DNA from: Streptomyces sp. RB17
GTDB taxonomy: Bacteria > Actinomycetota > Actinomycetes > Streptomycetales > Streptomycetaceae
Length of the DNA stretch: 33,895 nt
Assembly: GCF_009604455.1 (NCBI RefSeq)
Contig: NZ_WEGL01000024.1
Location: 1-33,895 of the forward strand
Direction: 5' to 3'
This document shows positions 1 through 6,967 of this stretch, in pieces. Within the stretch, counting starts at the first letter, position 1. Each line of letters opens with the position of its first letter. A program made the translations under genes and the position numbers. The notes under the pieces were generated by a model. It was not told where the DNA came from and made no database searches. It saw nothing but the letters and a program-made list of their open reading frames with translations.

Positions 1-205
1 GGTCTGTACGGGCTTGGCGTATCGCCGCATCAGCGGCGGCGAGGGTCCGCTTGTCCTTCGGCATCATCTGCCACCAGGCGTGCAAACAGTTCCACATCGT
101 GCGGGCCGCGTGCGCCTGGTCGTCCATGACCCGGACCTCGGCAGGGCTGAGTGCCAGTCGGGCACGGTGCCCGAACTGCCGCTTCACCACACCGAGTTCA
201 CTCAC
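1..205 (-). CDS. tnpB: IS605-family TnpB, N-terminal part (runs off window)
   Basis: The minus strand reads from a GTG at 205 into a protein beginning VSELGVVKRQFGHRARLALS and continuing through RTMWNCLHAWWQMMPKDKRT to the window edge, with no stop in 68 codons. The pattern 'RTMWN-LHAWW' followed by a basic stretch matches the N-terminal region of TnpB proteins in actinobacterial IS605/IS200-type elements. TnpB is the RNA-guided nuclease related to Cas12 and acts at the element's ends. A second possible start is the GTG at 190. The RuvC and zinc-finger parts would lie outside the window, so intactness cannot be judged. It is divergent from the truncated tnpA at 232, with only 26 bases between start codons, as in classical IS605 elements. 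Family recognition is from memory of homologues. Confidence 0.75.
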   Translation of the reverse strand, partial: MSELGVVKRQFGHRARLALSPAEVRVMDDQAHAARTMWNCLHAWWQMMPKDKRTLAAADAAIRQARTD

Positions 206-231
206 AGTGATCACTGTACTGCACGTGGTTC

Positions 232-510
232 ATGTCGCCACGCTGGAATCCGCATCCCGGTGTCAGAACCGGCCGCCACGTCGTCCACAACCTTCACGTC
301 CACCTGGCGTTTGTCACCAAGTACCGGCGGAAGGCGTTCACCGACGAGATGCTGACGCGCCACGAAAAGACCACGCGGGAGGTCTGCGCGGACTTCGAGG
401 CCGACCTGAAGCAGTTCAACGGCGACGCGGATCACCTGAGCGTCAGTCAGAGCACGAGTCAGACCTCCGGGCGATGCCACGATCAATTCTCACTGTCAGA
501 GCAGTTCTGA
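232..510 (+). pseudogene. tnpA: Truncated IS200/IS605 Y1 transposase TnpA
   Basis: The first 68 codons from ATG 232 read as the N-terminus of an HUH (Y1) transposase. Recognisable blocks are HVVHNLHVHLAFVTKYRR (residues 16-33), then a helix ending in VCADFEADLKQFNGDADH. At residue 69, where the family continues into the metal-binding HUH motif (DHVHLLV), the reading changes to unrelated sequence (LSVSQSTSQTSG) and stops at 510. The second His of HUH and the catalytic Tyr are missing, so the protein cannot be active. The break near 440 is the element's truncation point. Beyond it lies DNA that soon becomes the remnant of an alpha/beta-hydrolase gene (555-632). Single-strand transposition by TnpA of hairpin ends is family knowledge, not something seen here. 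Confidence 0.75.
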
Positions 511-554
511 GATGGCCTTCACCCCCAGCGTAACCGCCGGAGCACTGGCCAAGA

Positions 555-632
555 TCAAAGGTAGAGGAACGGCGGCTTCGCCGACGCGTTTGCGACCTCT
601 TGGGCGGCCGGCTCGAGGATGGGCTTGGTCAT
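555..632 (-). pseudogene. N-terminal scrap of an alpha/beta-hydrolase gene
   Basis: Reading leftward from ATG 632 gives MTKPILEPAAQEVANASAKP, then PFLYL and a TGA at 555. The opening 'ILEPAAQ-(V/F)A-A---PPFL' is typical of a common actinobacterial alpha/beta-hydrolase (acetylhydrolase-like) N-terminus of about 300 residues. Only 25 residues survive; the rest has been lost at the junction with the IS605 remnant on its left. It lies on the same strand as, and 177 bp downstream of, the TetR gene ending at 810, so the two may once have formed one transcription unit. Identification rests on a short match. Confidence 0.5.
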
Positions 633-809
633 GGTCGTCGCCTGCCTTCGTGTGCAGATCACACCCTCGCCCTACAAGCCCCCCGACCGGGCGGGCGCCT
701 CACCACTCCAGCCTGACCCCCGCCCCGGGAACCCGCACGCCGCATCCAGCGCCATCGCCTGCCGGGCAGGGAGTCACGCCGTGGACCGCGCATCTTCCCG
801 GTTGTGCGC

Positions 810-1406
810 TCACGCGTTGTCAGGCCTGGGCAGCTGGCGTAGCGCGGTGCGTCCGATCTGTAGGAGGGTCGCGGTGTCCATATGGGTCTTCGCGAGGAAC
901 TCGATGCCCTGCAGCGCGGCGAGCAGCAGTCGGCCCAGCTCCTGTGCGTCTGCGCCCGTCTCCAGGGCACCCGCTTGCTGTGCCTCCTGCACGCAGTCGA
1001 CGAGAAGGTCCTCGACACGCTGGTACGTCGCCCGGGCCAGGGCGGCCACGTCGGGATCCTGCCCACGCAGCTCCGAGGTGCTGTTGACCATGAAACAGCC
1101 TCGGCGCTGTGTGTCTTGGCCGTAGTTGTGCGCGACGTCCTCGAACAGGCGCGCCAGGCGCTCCAGGGCGGTGCCGGGCCCGGCGAGTATCTGCCGGATG
1201 TGACTGATCTGCTCGGTGCAGTAGTTGTTCAGGAGGTTCAGGAAGAGCTGGCGCTTGTCGCCGAACGCGCCGTACAGGCTTCCCTTGCCAAGACCGGTGG
1301 CGGCGACCAGATCGCCCAGCGTCGTGGCGGCGTAGCCACGGTTCCAGAATTGCTCACGTGCCGAATTCAGCACGTTGCTTTCGTCGAAGCTCCGTGGACG
1401 CGCCAT
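810..1406 (-). CDS. TetR/AcrR-family transcriptional regulator
   Basis: A 198-residue protein with a TetR DNA-binding domain at residues 1-60. It opens MARPRSFDESNVLNSAREQF, and its helix-turn-helix is ATTLGDLVAATGLGKGSLYGAFGDK followed by RQLFLNLL. The remaining ~135 residues form the all-helical ligand/dimer domain, with the 'GCFMVNSTSEL' segment typical of the AcrR-like TetR_C subgroup. A possible -10 (TAGGCT) lies only about 12 bases upstream of ATG 1406 and no Shine-Dalgarno is obvious, so the message may be leaderless. The nearest downstream same-strand gene is the hydrolase scrap at 555-632, the likely former target. It looks intact, but the ligand and regulon are unknown. Confidence 0.9.
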   Translation of the reverse strand: MARPRSFDESNVLNSAREQFWNRGYAATTLGDLVAATGLGKGSLYGAFGDKRQLFLNLLNNYCTEQISHIRQILAGPGTALERLARLFEDVAHNYGQDTQRRGCFMVNSTSELRGQDPDVAALARATYQRVEDLLVDCVQEAQQAGALETGADAQELGRLLLAALQGIEFLAKTHMDTATLLQIGRTALRQLPRPDNA

Positions 1407-1884
1407 CCACGCAGCCTACCCGTTCTTGACTCATCGTTCCATATCGTCTGCCGTCCTGCGGGGCTGCTGCCCAAGGCCGCTCCGGCCTCGGCATCGTGCG
1501 GCAGCCCGGTCCCTGGATCACTCCGGGGATCACGGGCGCGCCGCCGACGGGGCACCTCATCAGTCCGTATGCCCTGCCGACGCCAGCCCTGCTGTCCCGT
1601 TGACGCGCAGGGGGGCGGACTGGCCCATGGGGCGAGGCACGGAACTGCCTGCTCGCACTCGCTGCAGCCCGCGGCGTCCCGGTCCGGTGGTCATGCCGCG
1701 GGGCTCGGGTGCAGTGGGGTGGTGTTCGGTTCGTGGCCGTGCGGGGCCGGCTTCTGCAGGATCGGGAATCTTTGCACGCGTGCGCGCGTGCGCGCCTGCG
1801 CGCGAGCGGTGGCGTGGTTGGGGGTGGTGGTGTGCCGCCGCTGTGTGAGGCTGTCGCCCGCTCTTCGTCCCGCACTTGCTTTCA
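1407..1884. other. Intergenic stretch without a recognised gene
   Basis: No open frame here resembles a known protein and none has a convincing ribosome site. It holds the upstream region of the TetR gene (about 1407-1450) and an alternating purine-pyrimidine tract at 1773-1804. The rest is GC-rich sequence of unknown origin. Confidence 0.5.
1773..1804. repeat. Alternating CG/TG tract (Z-DNA-prone)
   Basis: Positions 1773-1795 alternate purine and pyrimidine without a break (TGCACGCGTGCGCGCGTGCG and on). After one interruption, 1797-1804 alternates again. Such CG/TG runs can adopt Z-DNA or cruciform structure under negative supercoiling. It sits about 90 bp upstream of the paired inverted repeats before the DUF2975 operon. 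Any function is inference. Confidence 0.6.
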
Positions 1885-1925
1885 CCTATCGAATATCGAT
1901 AGGTTTCCATCGTAGGTCGATGGAA
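1885..1925. promoter_or_regulatory. Two nested-spacing inverted repeats, probable operator
   Basis: Repeat 1 is CCTATCG-AATAT-CGATAGG (1885-1903). Repeat 2 is TTCCATCG-TAGGT-CGATGGAA (1905-1925). Both have perfect arms and 5-base spacers, and their centres lie 21 bp apart, about two helical turns. They end 9 bp before ATG 1935, so repeat 2 overlaps the ribosome site. The half-sites are similar (CTATCG/CCATCG), which suggests one dimeric regulator bound side by side. The HTH protein encoded by the second gene of the operon is the obvious candidate, by inference. Confidence 0.65.
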
Positions 1926-1934
1926 GGGTGGGTT

Positions 1935-2426
1935 ATGGGAAAGCTGACAGTGGGTACGCTGCGCGCCGTGCTCGTGGTGATGCTCGCCGGCACCGTGTTC
2001 GTACAGGCCGGGATGGTGTGGGCGTTGGTCAGCGGGAGCGATCCGGAGGACGGGTCGCTCCCGCTGACCCCGCTGCGCGTGATCACGATCCTGGGCATGG
2101 TGTCGGTCCAGGTCGCCGTGGTCTGCGTGTGGCGGCTGGTGTCGATGGTGCGACGCGGAACCGTGTTCTCCCACGCAGCCTTCCGGTACGTGGACATCGT
2201 GATCGGCGCGATCGTCGCGGCTGCCCTCGTATGGTTCGCGATCACGGCGCTCAATGCGCCGGGCCAGCGGGACGACCCGGGCGTCACCCTCATCATGGGC
2301 GGGGTCGGCGTGGCCATCCTGGGGGTCGCGCTCATCGTGCTCGTGCTGCGGATGCTGCTCGCCCAGGCCGTCGCGCGCGATGTCGAAGCCGCACGGATGC
2401 AGGCCGAGCTGGACGAGGTGATCTGA
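1935..2426 (+). CDS. DUF2975 family membrane protein
   Basis: A 163-residue integral membrane protein with four hydrophobic segments: about residues 6-32 (VGTLRAVLVVMLAGTVFVQA), 50-72, 90-112 and 125-148. The conserved layout of a short cytoplasmic tail, a 'RVITILG' helix and a 'RRGTVFSHAAFRYVDIVIG' loop matches DUF2975. ATG 1935 is preceded by GGAAGG at a good distance. The open frame extends far upstream only because GC-rich DNA lacks stops. The stop codon overlaps the start of the HTH gene (TGATG at 2424-2428), so the pair is translationally coupled. DUF2975/YozG-like pairs are widespread; the membrane partner is thought to sense or sequester, but its function is not established. Confidence 0.85.
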   Translation: MGKLTVGTLRAVLVVMLAGTVFVQAGMVWALVSGSDPEDGSLPLTPLRVITILGMVSVQVAVVCVWRLVSMVRRGTVFSHAAFRYVDIVIGAIVAAALVWFAITALNAPGQRDDPGVTLIMGGVGVAILGVALIVLVLRMLLAQAVARDVEAARMQAELDEVI

Positions 2427-2647
2427 TGCCGATCGCCGTCGACATCGACGTGATGCTGGCCAGGCGGAAGATGTCCGTGGGCGAACTCGCCGACCGCATA
2501 GGGATCACGCCCGCCAACCTGGCGGTCCTGAAGAACGGCCGTGCCAGGGCGGTGCGCTTCGCGACGCTCGCCGCGCTCTGCGAGGTGCTCGAGTGCCAGC
2601 CGGGCGACCTGCTGCGCTGGGAGGCCGAGGACACCGCGGGCGCATGA
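2426..2647 (+). CDS. YozG-like Cro/C1-type HTH regulator
   Basis: A 73-residue protein consisting almost entirely of one helix-turn-helix domain: VDIDVMLARRKMSVGELADR, then IGITPANLAVLKNGRARAVR and FATLAALCEVLECQPGDLL. It ends in a short acidic tail. This is the compact HTH_26 (YozG) type that is regularly encoded next to DUF2975 membrane proteins. ATG 2426 shares its A with the upstream TGA, so expression depends on the membrane protein gene. Paired inverted repeats at 1885-1925 are the likely binding site, by inference. Confidence 0.88.
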   Translation: MPIAVDIDVMLARRKMSVGELADRIGITPANLAVLKNGRARAVRFATLAALCEVLECQPGDLLRWEAEDTAGA

Positions 2648-3040
2648 GTCGGCCGCGGTCGAGTCTGCTGCGAGCGGGGTCGGACATCATGTGCTGCCCT
2701 GTTCGCCCGGCATCGCCGGCCCCCTGTGAAGCCCCGCCGGTGGGATGCGTTCTGCCCGTGCGGCCGCGCCGGGGGGTGCGCCCCCCCCGCTGCCGGGGCC
2801 CGCTCGGAGCCGTCCCGGTGCCCGCGCCCGGGCACCCGGGCCCCTCCCGGGCTCGGCCCCTCGGCCGCGCACGAAGCCCCCGGCAGGGTGTTGCGATGCT
2901 TATGTCATTCGGCTGTGGGCGGGGGCGGCCGTCCCTTGAACGGGTGACGCAGAGCGTGCACAGGCCTGGGAGGTGGCAAGTCCCTCTTGCCCGTCCTCAC
3001 GTCCCGTCCCGTGTCTTCTCCTCACCGAGAGGGAATCACC
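2648..3040. other. Intergenic stretch, very GC-rich
   Basis: No gene is supported. It holds a strong GC hairpin (2770-2789), several G and C homopolymer runs up to 2870, and then the upstream region of the small secreted peptide gene. The promoter of that gene probably lies between 2890 and 3020, but no consensus boxes are clear. Confidence 0.5.
2770..2789 (+). terminator. GC hairpin, possible terminator of the DUF2975 operon
   Basis: GGGGGG-TGCG-CCCCCC forms a six-pair GC stem with a four-base loop about 125 bp after the HTH stop codon. No T-tract follows, as is common for actinomycete terminators. The distance from the operon makes the assignment tentative. Confidence 0.35.
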
Positions 3041-3220
3041 GTGCAGTCTGTCCGCCGCATCGTGACCGTTGCCGTAGCAAGCGTGCTGCTTTCCCTCGCA
3101 GCGACCGTCCCCGCCATGGCTGCCCGGGCACCGGACCCCGACGACATCACCGACGGTCTGCTCGAACGACCCGTCAGCACTCTCGTGGGCACTCCCCTCG
3201 GCCTCCCCATCGGCATCTGA
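3041..3220 (+). CDS. Small secreted peptide, unknown function
   Basis: A 59-residue product beginning at GTG 3041, chosen because GAGAGGG lies at the right distance upstream and the next residues (VQSVRRIVTVAVASVLLSLA) form a clean Sec signal peptide. Cleavage is predicted after AMA near residue 27. The mature peptide is only about 32 residues: ARAPDPDDITDGLLERPVST followed by LVGTPLGLPIGI. It is acidic at the front and hydrophobic/glycine-proline at the end, with no cysteines. It is not recognisable as a chaplin, rodlin or SapB. A terminator-like hairpin lies 55 bp downstream, so the gene is probably monocistronic. A role at the cell surface is inference only. Confidence 0.65.
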   Translation: MQSVRRIVTVAVASVLLSLAATVPAMAARAPDPDDITDGLLERPVSTLVGTPLGLPIGI

Positions 3221-3275
3221 CACGCCGGCCGGCAGGGGCCTGGAACGCCCGTCCGCTGCCGATACCTGCTCATCA

Positions 3276-3300
3276 GCCCCGTCACCAGGTGCGACGGGGC
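3276..3300 (+). terminator. Hairpin terminator after the secreted peptide gene
   Basis: GCCCCGTC (3276-3283) pairs perfectly with GACGGGGC (3293-3300) across a nine-base loop, 55 bp past the stop at 3220. There is no T-run, but a GC stem is normal for this type of genome. Confidence 0.6.
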
Positions 3301-3823
3301 TTCGCCGTGGCCGGTCCATGGCCGGCCCGACCGGGGGAGCCGGTGTCGTACGGGGTCGGGGGCGGCCGCCGCACCGTGGTGCCCGGCCTGCTGCGTCCCG
3401 GTCCCGGACGGGGCGGTCTGCTACGGGCCGGCGCCTGGCGTCTCGGGTGCTGCCGGGGGGAAAGGGGGCGGCTTTGGCGCCGTATGAAGCTCCGGCAGGA
3501 GCCAGCTCGCCTCCAGCCGGGCGTCCGGAGTCAGAAAGACGACCGAGGGCGGGTTCCCCCCTGGGCCGTGCCTTCACCGGTGGCCGGTGCTCCGGACGGA
3601 CTTCACGGTGCCCATGACGATGGCCGACATCGCGGGGGCCGCGCCGGTGCCGGATGCCGCATACGCTTCGGAAACGGGCGCCTGCAACTGGCCAGCTCAC
3701 CTCCGTCGCCGCCGGCACATCAGGTACATCAGGGGCTTCGTCCTATGGACCCGGGTGGCCGATGGGATCGAGCACCCGGATCCACCCTTTGTCGTCAGGG
3801 GTTGCGATCATTTCTGCTGACAC
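3301..3823. other. Intergenic stretch without a recognised gene
   Basis: Several open frames cross this region, but none has a ribosome site, codon pattern or motif that supports it. No repeats were seen. It separates two convergent secreted-protein genes. Confidence 0.45.
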
Positions 3824-4180
3824 TCAGTGGCCCCAGCCTCCACCGTTGTGGCCCCAGCCTCCACCGTTGTGGCCCCAGCCTCCACCGTTGTGGCCCCAGC
3901 CCCCACCGTTGTGGCCCCAGCCCCCACCGTTGTGGCCCCAGCCCCAGCCGTTGCCGTGGTGGTGTCCTCCACCCCAGCCCCAGCCCCAGCCGTTGCCGTG
4001 GTGGTGTCCTCCACCCCAGCCCCAGCCCCAGCCCCAGCCGTTGTCGTAGTGGAACGAGACGACGTGCTCGGGCGCGGCGGTGGCGGCTGCGTGGGCGGCT
4101 CCGGCTCCGGCGGCGATGGCCAGGAGCGGTGCCGACACAACCGCGATGGCCACTTTCTTGATACGTGTGTGCGCGCGCAT
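3824..4180 (-). CDS. Exported His-Gly-Trp repeat protein
   Basis: A 118-residue protein from ATG 4180, which is preceded by AGAGAGGGGG at a good spacing. Residues 1-31 form a Sec signal peptide (RIKK, a hydrophobic stretch, then AHA). The mature part is almost pure repeat. After a short linker (HVVSFHYDNGW) come two copies of a GWGWGWGGGHHHGN block, then six copies of the heptad WGHNGGG up to the stop. Only Gly, Trp, His and Asn are used in the last 75 residues, and there are no cysteines or acidic residues. Clustered His (HHH twice) suggests metal binding. Trp-Gly alternation could pack on membranes or sugars. I do not recognise a named family; both ideas are inference. The DNA is itself a tandem repeat, so copy number may vary between strains. 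Confidence 0.8.
   Translation of the reverse strand: MRAHTRIKKVAIAVVSAPLLAIAAGAGAAHAAATAAPEHVVSFHYDNGWGWGWGWGGGHHHGNGWGWGWGGGHHHGNGWGWGHNGGGWGHNGGGWGHNGGGWGHNGGGWGHNGGGWGH
3828..3932. repeat. Five 21-bp tandem repeats inside the His-Gly-Trp gene
   Basis: Five adjacent 21-bp units (3828, 3849, 3870, 3891, 3912), each starting TGGCCCCAGCC and ending CACCGTTG, differ by a single base (CTC versus CCC). A diverged unit follows at 3933, and two longer HHH-coding units lie at 3957-4040. They encode the WGHNGGG heptads on the minus strand. Near-identity at the DNA level points to recent expansion by slippage or unequal crossover. Confidence 0.9.
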
Positions 4181-4912
4181 GGTGAACCCCCTCTCTGAGG
4201 GTGTGCTTGATTTTCTGGCGGCCTCGACGGGCGGTTCCGCGCGCTGCAGAGCCTGCGTGTAGCGGCTCTGTGCGTTGCTCGCCGCCCGCGAAGCGCGTTC
4301 AGGCGACGGACCATCACCTCCGATATCGGCCGTGAACGTTTGCGAAATCTCTCGGTTGATGTTGTCGGAGAAGGTTTTGCTTGCGTGAATTGATACGGAA
4401 ATGATGTCCAGCGGGATTGCTCCGCCGTCGAACTCACGATGCGACGCTTTCTGATTCCGTCGAGCAGTCTGCGGCGCGGAGGGGGGCGAGCGGGGTCCTG
4501 GGCCCGGAGGGGTCCTCACTCCCACCGCCATCGATGGGGAAGCTGGTGCCGTTGCCGACGGTGACCAGGAGTGTGGCGGCGGTCCACCGACTCCCGTGTC
4601 GGACTCGACCTGCAGCCGGCGGCGCCCGAGCGGCGAGCTGGTGTTCAGCCGCCACCGGGCCGTGCGGCACGTCCGCGTGATCCCGCCGGCGTTCTTGAGC
4701 TCGCCCGTGTCGTCGAGGCCGGGGACGGTGCCACCTTCGTGCAGGCGGACCTGGCCGAGGTCGGCGTAGCTGGGGGAGTGCAGCACGCCGTCACGGATCT
4801 GCCCGCCGTACAGCTCACTGGTTTCGGCCTCGGCGAGCAGGGGCTCGGCGAGGCCGGCCAGGTGCGCCTGCACGCCGCTGCCGGGGTACCGGCCGGGACG
4901 ACGGGACGGGGC
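4181..4912. other. Intergenic stretch, possible unrecognised fragment
   Basis: 4181-4440 is the upstream region of the His-Gly-Trp gene and is locally AT-richer. From 4570 to 4870 the minus strand has an open reading (including SELYGGQIRDGVLHSPSYAD, then LGQVRLHEGGTVPGLDDTGE) with natural-looking composition. I cannot place it and see no start or ribosome site. It may be a leftover of another gene. Confidence 0.35.
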
Positions 4913-5048
4913 GGGGCAAAGAAGGTGCCCGGCCGCAAGCGGGGACTTGCCGTGGACGTGCTGGGCCTGGTGATCCCTGTGGTCGTGCTGGCCGCGTCCG
5001 TCCACGACAACGCGTTCGGCACCGCCCTGCTCGACAAGGTCGCCGCCA
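4913..5048 (+). pseudogene. IS5-family transposase fragment (internal DDE region)
   Basis: The plus strand reads AKKVPGRKRGLAVDVLGLVI, then PVVVLAASVHDNAFGTALLDKVAA. This is the 'K-PGRKR-L-VD-LGL---VVV-AASV-D' signature around the second catalytic Asp of IS5-group (IS1647-like) DDE transposases. About 45 residues remain of a ~270-residue enzyme, with no start and no continuation. It runs directly into a secreted-protein remnant at about 5060, suggesting that insertion and later deletion removed both the transposase ends and the N-terminus of its neighbour. A second fragment of the same transposase type lies at 11480-11606. Confidence 0.8.
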
Positions 5049-5064
5049 GTGCTGCTGGCACCGT

Positions 5065-5669
5065 TTCGTCTTGGCGATCACCGCTACGGACAGCTCCGGG
5101 ATCAACGCGGCCTACTCCGACGTCTGGAGCAGGGCCACCGCCAGCGGCTTCGGTTACCACGACAATCTGGGCTGCAAGGCCGTCAACGCCACCACCGCCA
5201 CCTGCTCGATGAGGTACGTCATGGACCCGGGCTATTACGGGAGGGGGCTGGAGAACGTGCAGGCGGGGGCCTGGCAGACGTACTTGGAGGTCAGCTCCAA
5301 GGACCACGACGTCGCGACGCGGAACAACCAGGGCCAGTTCTTCGTCAAGCGGTACGCCAAGCTCACGACCGACGCCTCGCCCGAACCGGTGCGTAGGGGC
5401 GCGAGACCCTGACCGTGACGGGCAAACTCAGTCAGGCCGACTGGGACGACAACGTGTATCACGGCTACTCCACCCAATCGGTGAAGCTGCAGTTCCGCAA
5501 GGTGGGTGCCAGCACCTACACCACGGTCAAGACCGTCACCACAAGCAGCACCGGCACCTTGAGGACCACCGTTACCGCTGCCTCAGACGGCTACTGGCGC
5601 CATGCCTTCGCGGGCACCACCACGACAGCGTCTGCCAACGCAGCCGGCGACTACGTCGACACCAAGTAG
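5065..5669 (+). pseudogene. C-terminal part of a secreted beta-domain protein, frameshifted
   Basis: Two adjacent frames together give one protein. The first runs from LAITATDSSGINAAYSDVW to FVKRYAKLTTDASPEPVRRG in the frame ending at 5412. The second resumes in another frame as ETLTVTGKLSQADWDDNVYH and runs to DGYWRHAFAGTTTTASANA and the stop at 5669. The 'TVTGKLS-A-W', 'VKLQFRK-G-STYTTVKTVT' and 'DGYWR-AFAGT-TT-A--AGDYVD' blocks are typical of Ig-like C-terminal domains of secreted Streptomyces proteins. The shift, near 5400 (GGGGCGCGAGACC), equals two extra bases. Signal peptide and N-terminal domain are gone; the 5' side is an IS5 fragment. A sequencing error could explain the shift but not the lost N-terminus. 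Confidence 0.7.
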
Positions 5670-5725
5670 TCAGCGTCCACACCTGGATTGCTCGCTCGGG
5701 CTGCTCCGCGGAGAAGCCCAGCGCG

Positions 5726-6525
5726 TCAGCGCCGGTCGGCGAGCGTGGTGAGCGCGGTGGCGGTGCCTCCCTTGGAGCAGCCGAACGCGCCGATGCGTTG
5801 CGGGTCGAGGGCGCCGAGCAGGCCTTGGGGCAGCGCCTTGCCGTCGACGTCGGGGTTGCGGCCGACGGCGAGTCCCTCCACGCAGTCGAGCAGGAACCGC
5901 AGGTCCGCGGCGAAGTCCCTCGGATACATCGGGACGTCGTCCGGGGTGACCACCCGGCCGTCGGGGAACTCGGTGAACGTGTCGTGGGCGTGGTCGACGG
6001 TGACCACGGCGAAGCCATGGCTGGCGAGTTCTTGGACCATGATGGTGTGGTCGCTGCGGTGGCTGCCCGAGCCGTGCGAGTACACGATGATGGGCAGGCG
6101 ACGGCCTGTATGGTGCACGGGTGCGTCCACGTGCCCGGCGGTGAGCGGGCCGAGGCGGGATCGAGGGGGAAGCCGACGTCCGCCAGGAACGCCCGTAACG
6201 CACCCTGGGTCATCCAGGGGGGCGCGCGGCAGGCCCTCCCCCTGAGGGCGGGGTACCAGACGCTGGCCATCAACTCGCGGTGATGCCCCGGTCCGGCCAC
6301 GGGATCCGGGCGTGAGGTGTCGACGAGGTGGAGCGGCACCATGCCGACGAGGTGTGGCCCTGTGGGTGCGGGCAGGGTGAGCCGTACCGGGCCGGGCGCG
6401 GTCGGAGCCGCCCACGCCTGGCGCGCTGAGCTGATCGGTACGACGGCCCCGACCCCTGCGGCCAGCGCGGCTGTGAGCATGCGGCGGCGCGTCACGTCCG
6501 TGTTGGTGACCGGTGTGGTGGTCAC
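5726..6525 (-). pseudogene. Tat-exported alpha/beta-hydrolase, frameshifted and C-truncated
   Basis: GTG 6525 has GGGGAGG upstream and starts a twin-arginine signal (TRRRMLTAALAAGVGAVV, with an Ala-rich end), then APGPVRLTLPAPTGPHLVGM and VWYPALR. This resembles the N-terminus of secreted platelet-activating-factor-acetylhydrolase-like enzymes. Near 6155 the frame changes; adding one C after GCCCGC would restore it. The protein then continues as RRLPIIVYSHGSGSHRSDHT, VQELASHGFAVVTVDHAHDT and the nucleophile elbow FGCSKGGTATAL (G-x-S-x-G, Ser of the triad). It stops at 5726 right after LADRR, so the Asp/His part of the triad is missing. Two independent lesions make a dead gene likely. It lies 100 bp downstream of the winged-helix gene on the same strand. 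Confidence 0.75.
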
Positions 6526-6625
6526 GAGTCCTCCCCAGGTTTCTTGGACGGTGTTCGGTGCTGTACGGGTTCGCCGGACGCCGGCGGAGCCGCTCGCAGC
6601 GCACCGCTGTGTGCCGGAGTCCAGA

Positions 6626-6967
6626 TCAGGACTCCGGGGCCGGCCTGCCTTGTTCGATCTGGTGGATGAGGCGCTTGAGGTGAGCGACCTCCTCGCGCAG
6701 GGCACACTCGCCTGCGGGAGTGAGGGAGAGCCAGGTGCGGGCACGCTTGCCCTCGTAGCCCTTCTCGATGTCGACCAGTCCGGCCTTCTCCAGGACGGTG
6801 AGATGTTGGCTGAGGTTTCCGGCGGTGAGGCCGAGTGCCGTGCGCAGGAAGCCGAACTCGACCCGGCGCGCCTGGTGGGCGACGGTGAGGATGCCGAGGC
6901 GGACGCGCTGGTGGACCACGTCGTCCAGACCGGTGATGGGGTGCTGTTCGGGTTGATCGGTGATGAC
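6626..6967 (-). CDS. Winged-helix transcriptional regulator, start codon altered
   Basis: 113 residues are readable: HQRVRLGILTVAHQARRVEF, then LRTALGLTAGNLSQHLTVLE, KAGLVDIEKGYEGKRARTWL and SLTPAGECALREEVAHLKRL. This is a complete ArsR/MarR-like 'HTH_27' winged helix with a dimerising C-terminal helix. The natural start appears to have been GTG at 6967-6965, but the sequence has GTC. No other ATG, GTG or TTG in this frame is plausible, since upstream lies the body of the membrane protein. A G at the third position would create both GTG here and TGA for the upstream gene. As read, translation would need a non-standard start, so the gene may be silent. Regulators of this type often pair with a membrane protein. 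Confidence 0.7.
   Translation of the reverse strand, partial: VITDQPEQHPITGLDDVVHQRVRLGILTVAHQARRVEFGFLRTALGLTAGNLSQHLTVLEKAGLVDIEKGYEGKRARTWLSLTPAGECALREEVAHLKRLIHQIEQGRPAPES

Noticed and set aside
882..1934. A long upstream extension of the DUF2975 frame
   Set aside because: It runs antisense through the TetR gene and has no protein-like features. The ribosome site and membrane segments fix the start at 1935.
3828..4040. Regular repeats that could suggest a CRISPR array
   Set aside because: Units are adjacent or coding, 21 bp long without spacers, and translate into the heptads of an exported protein.
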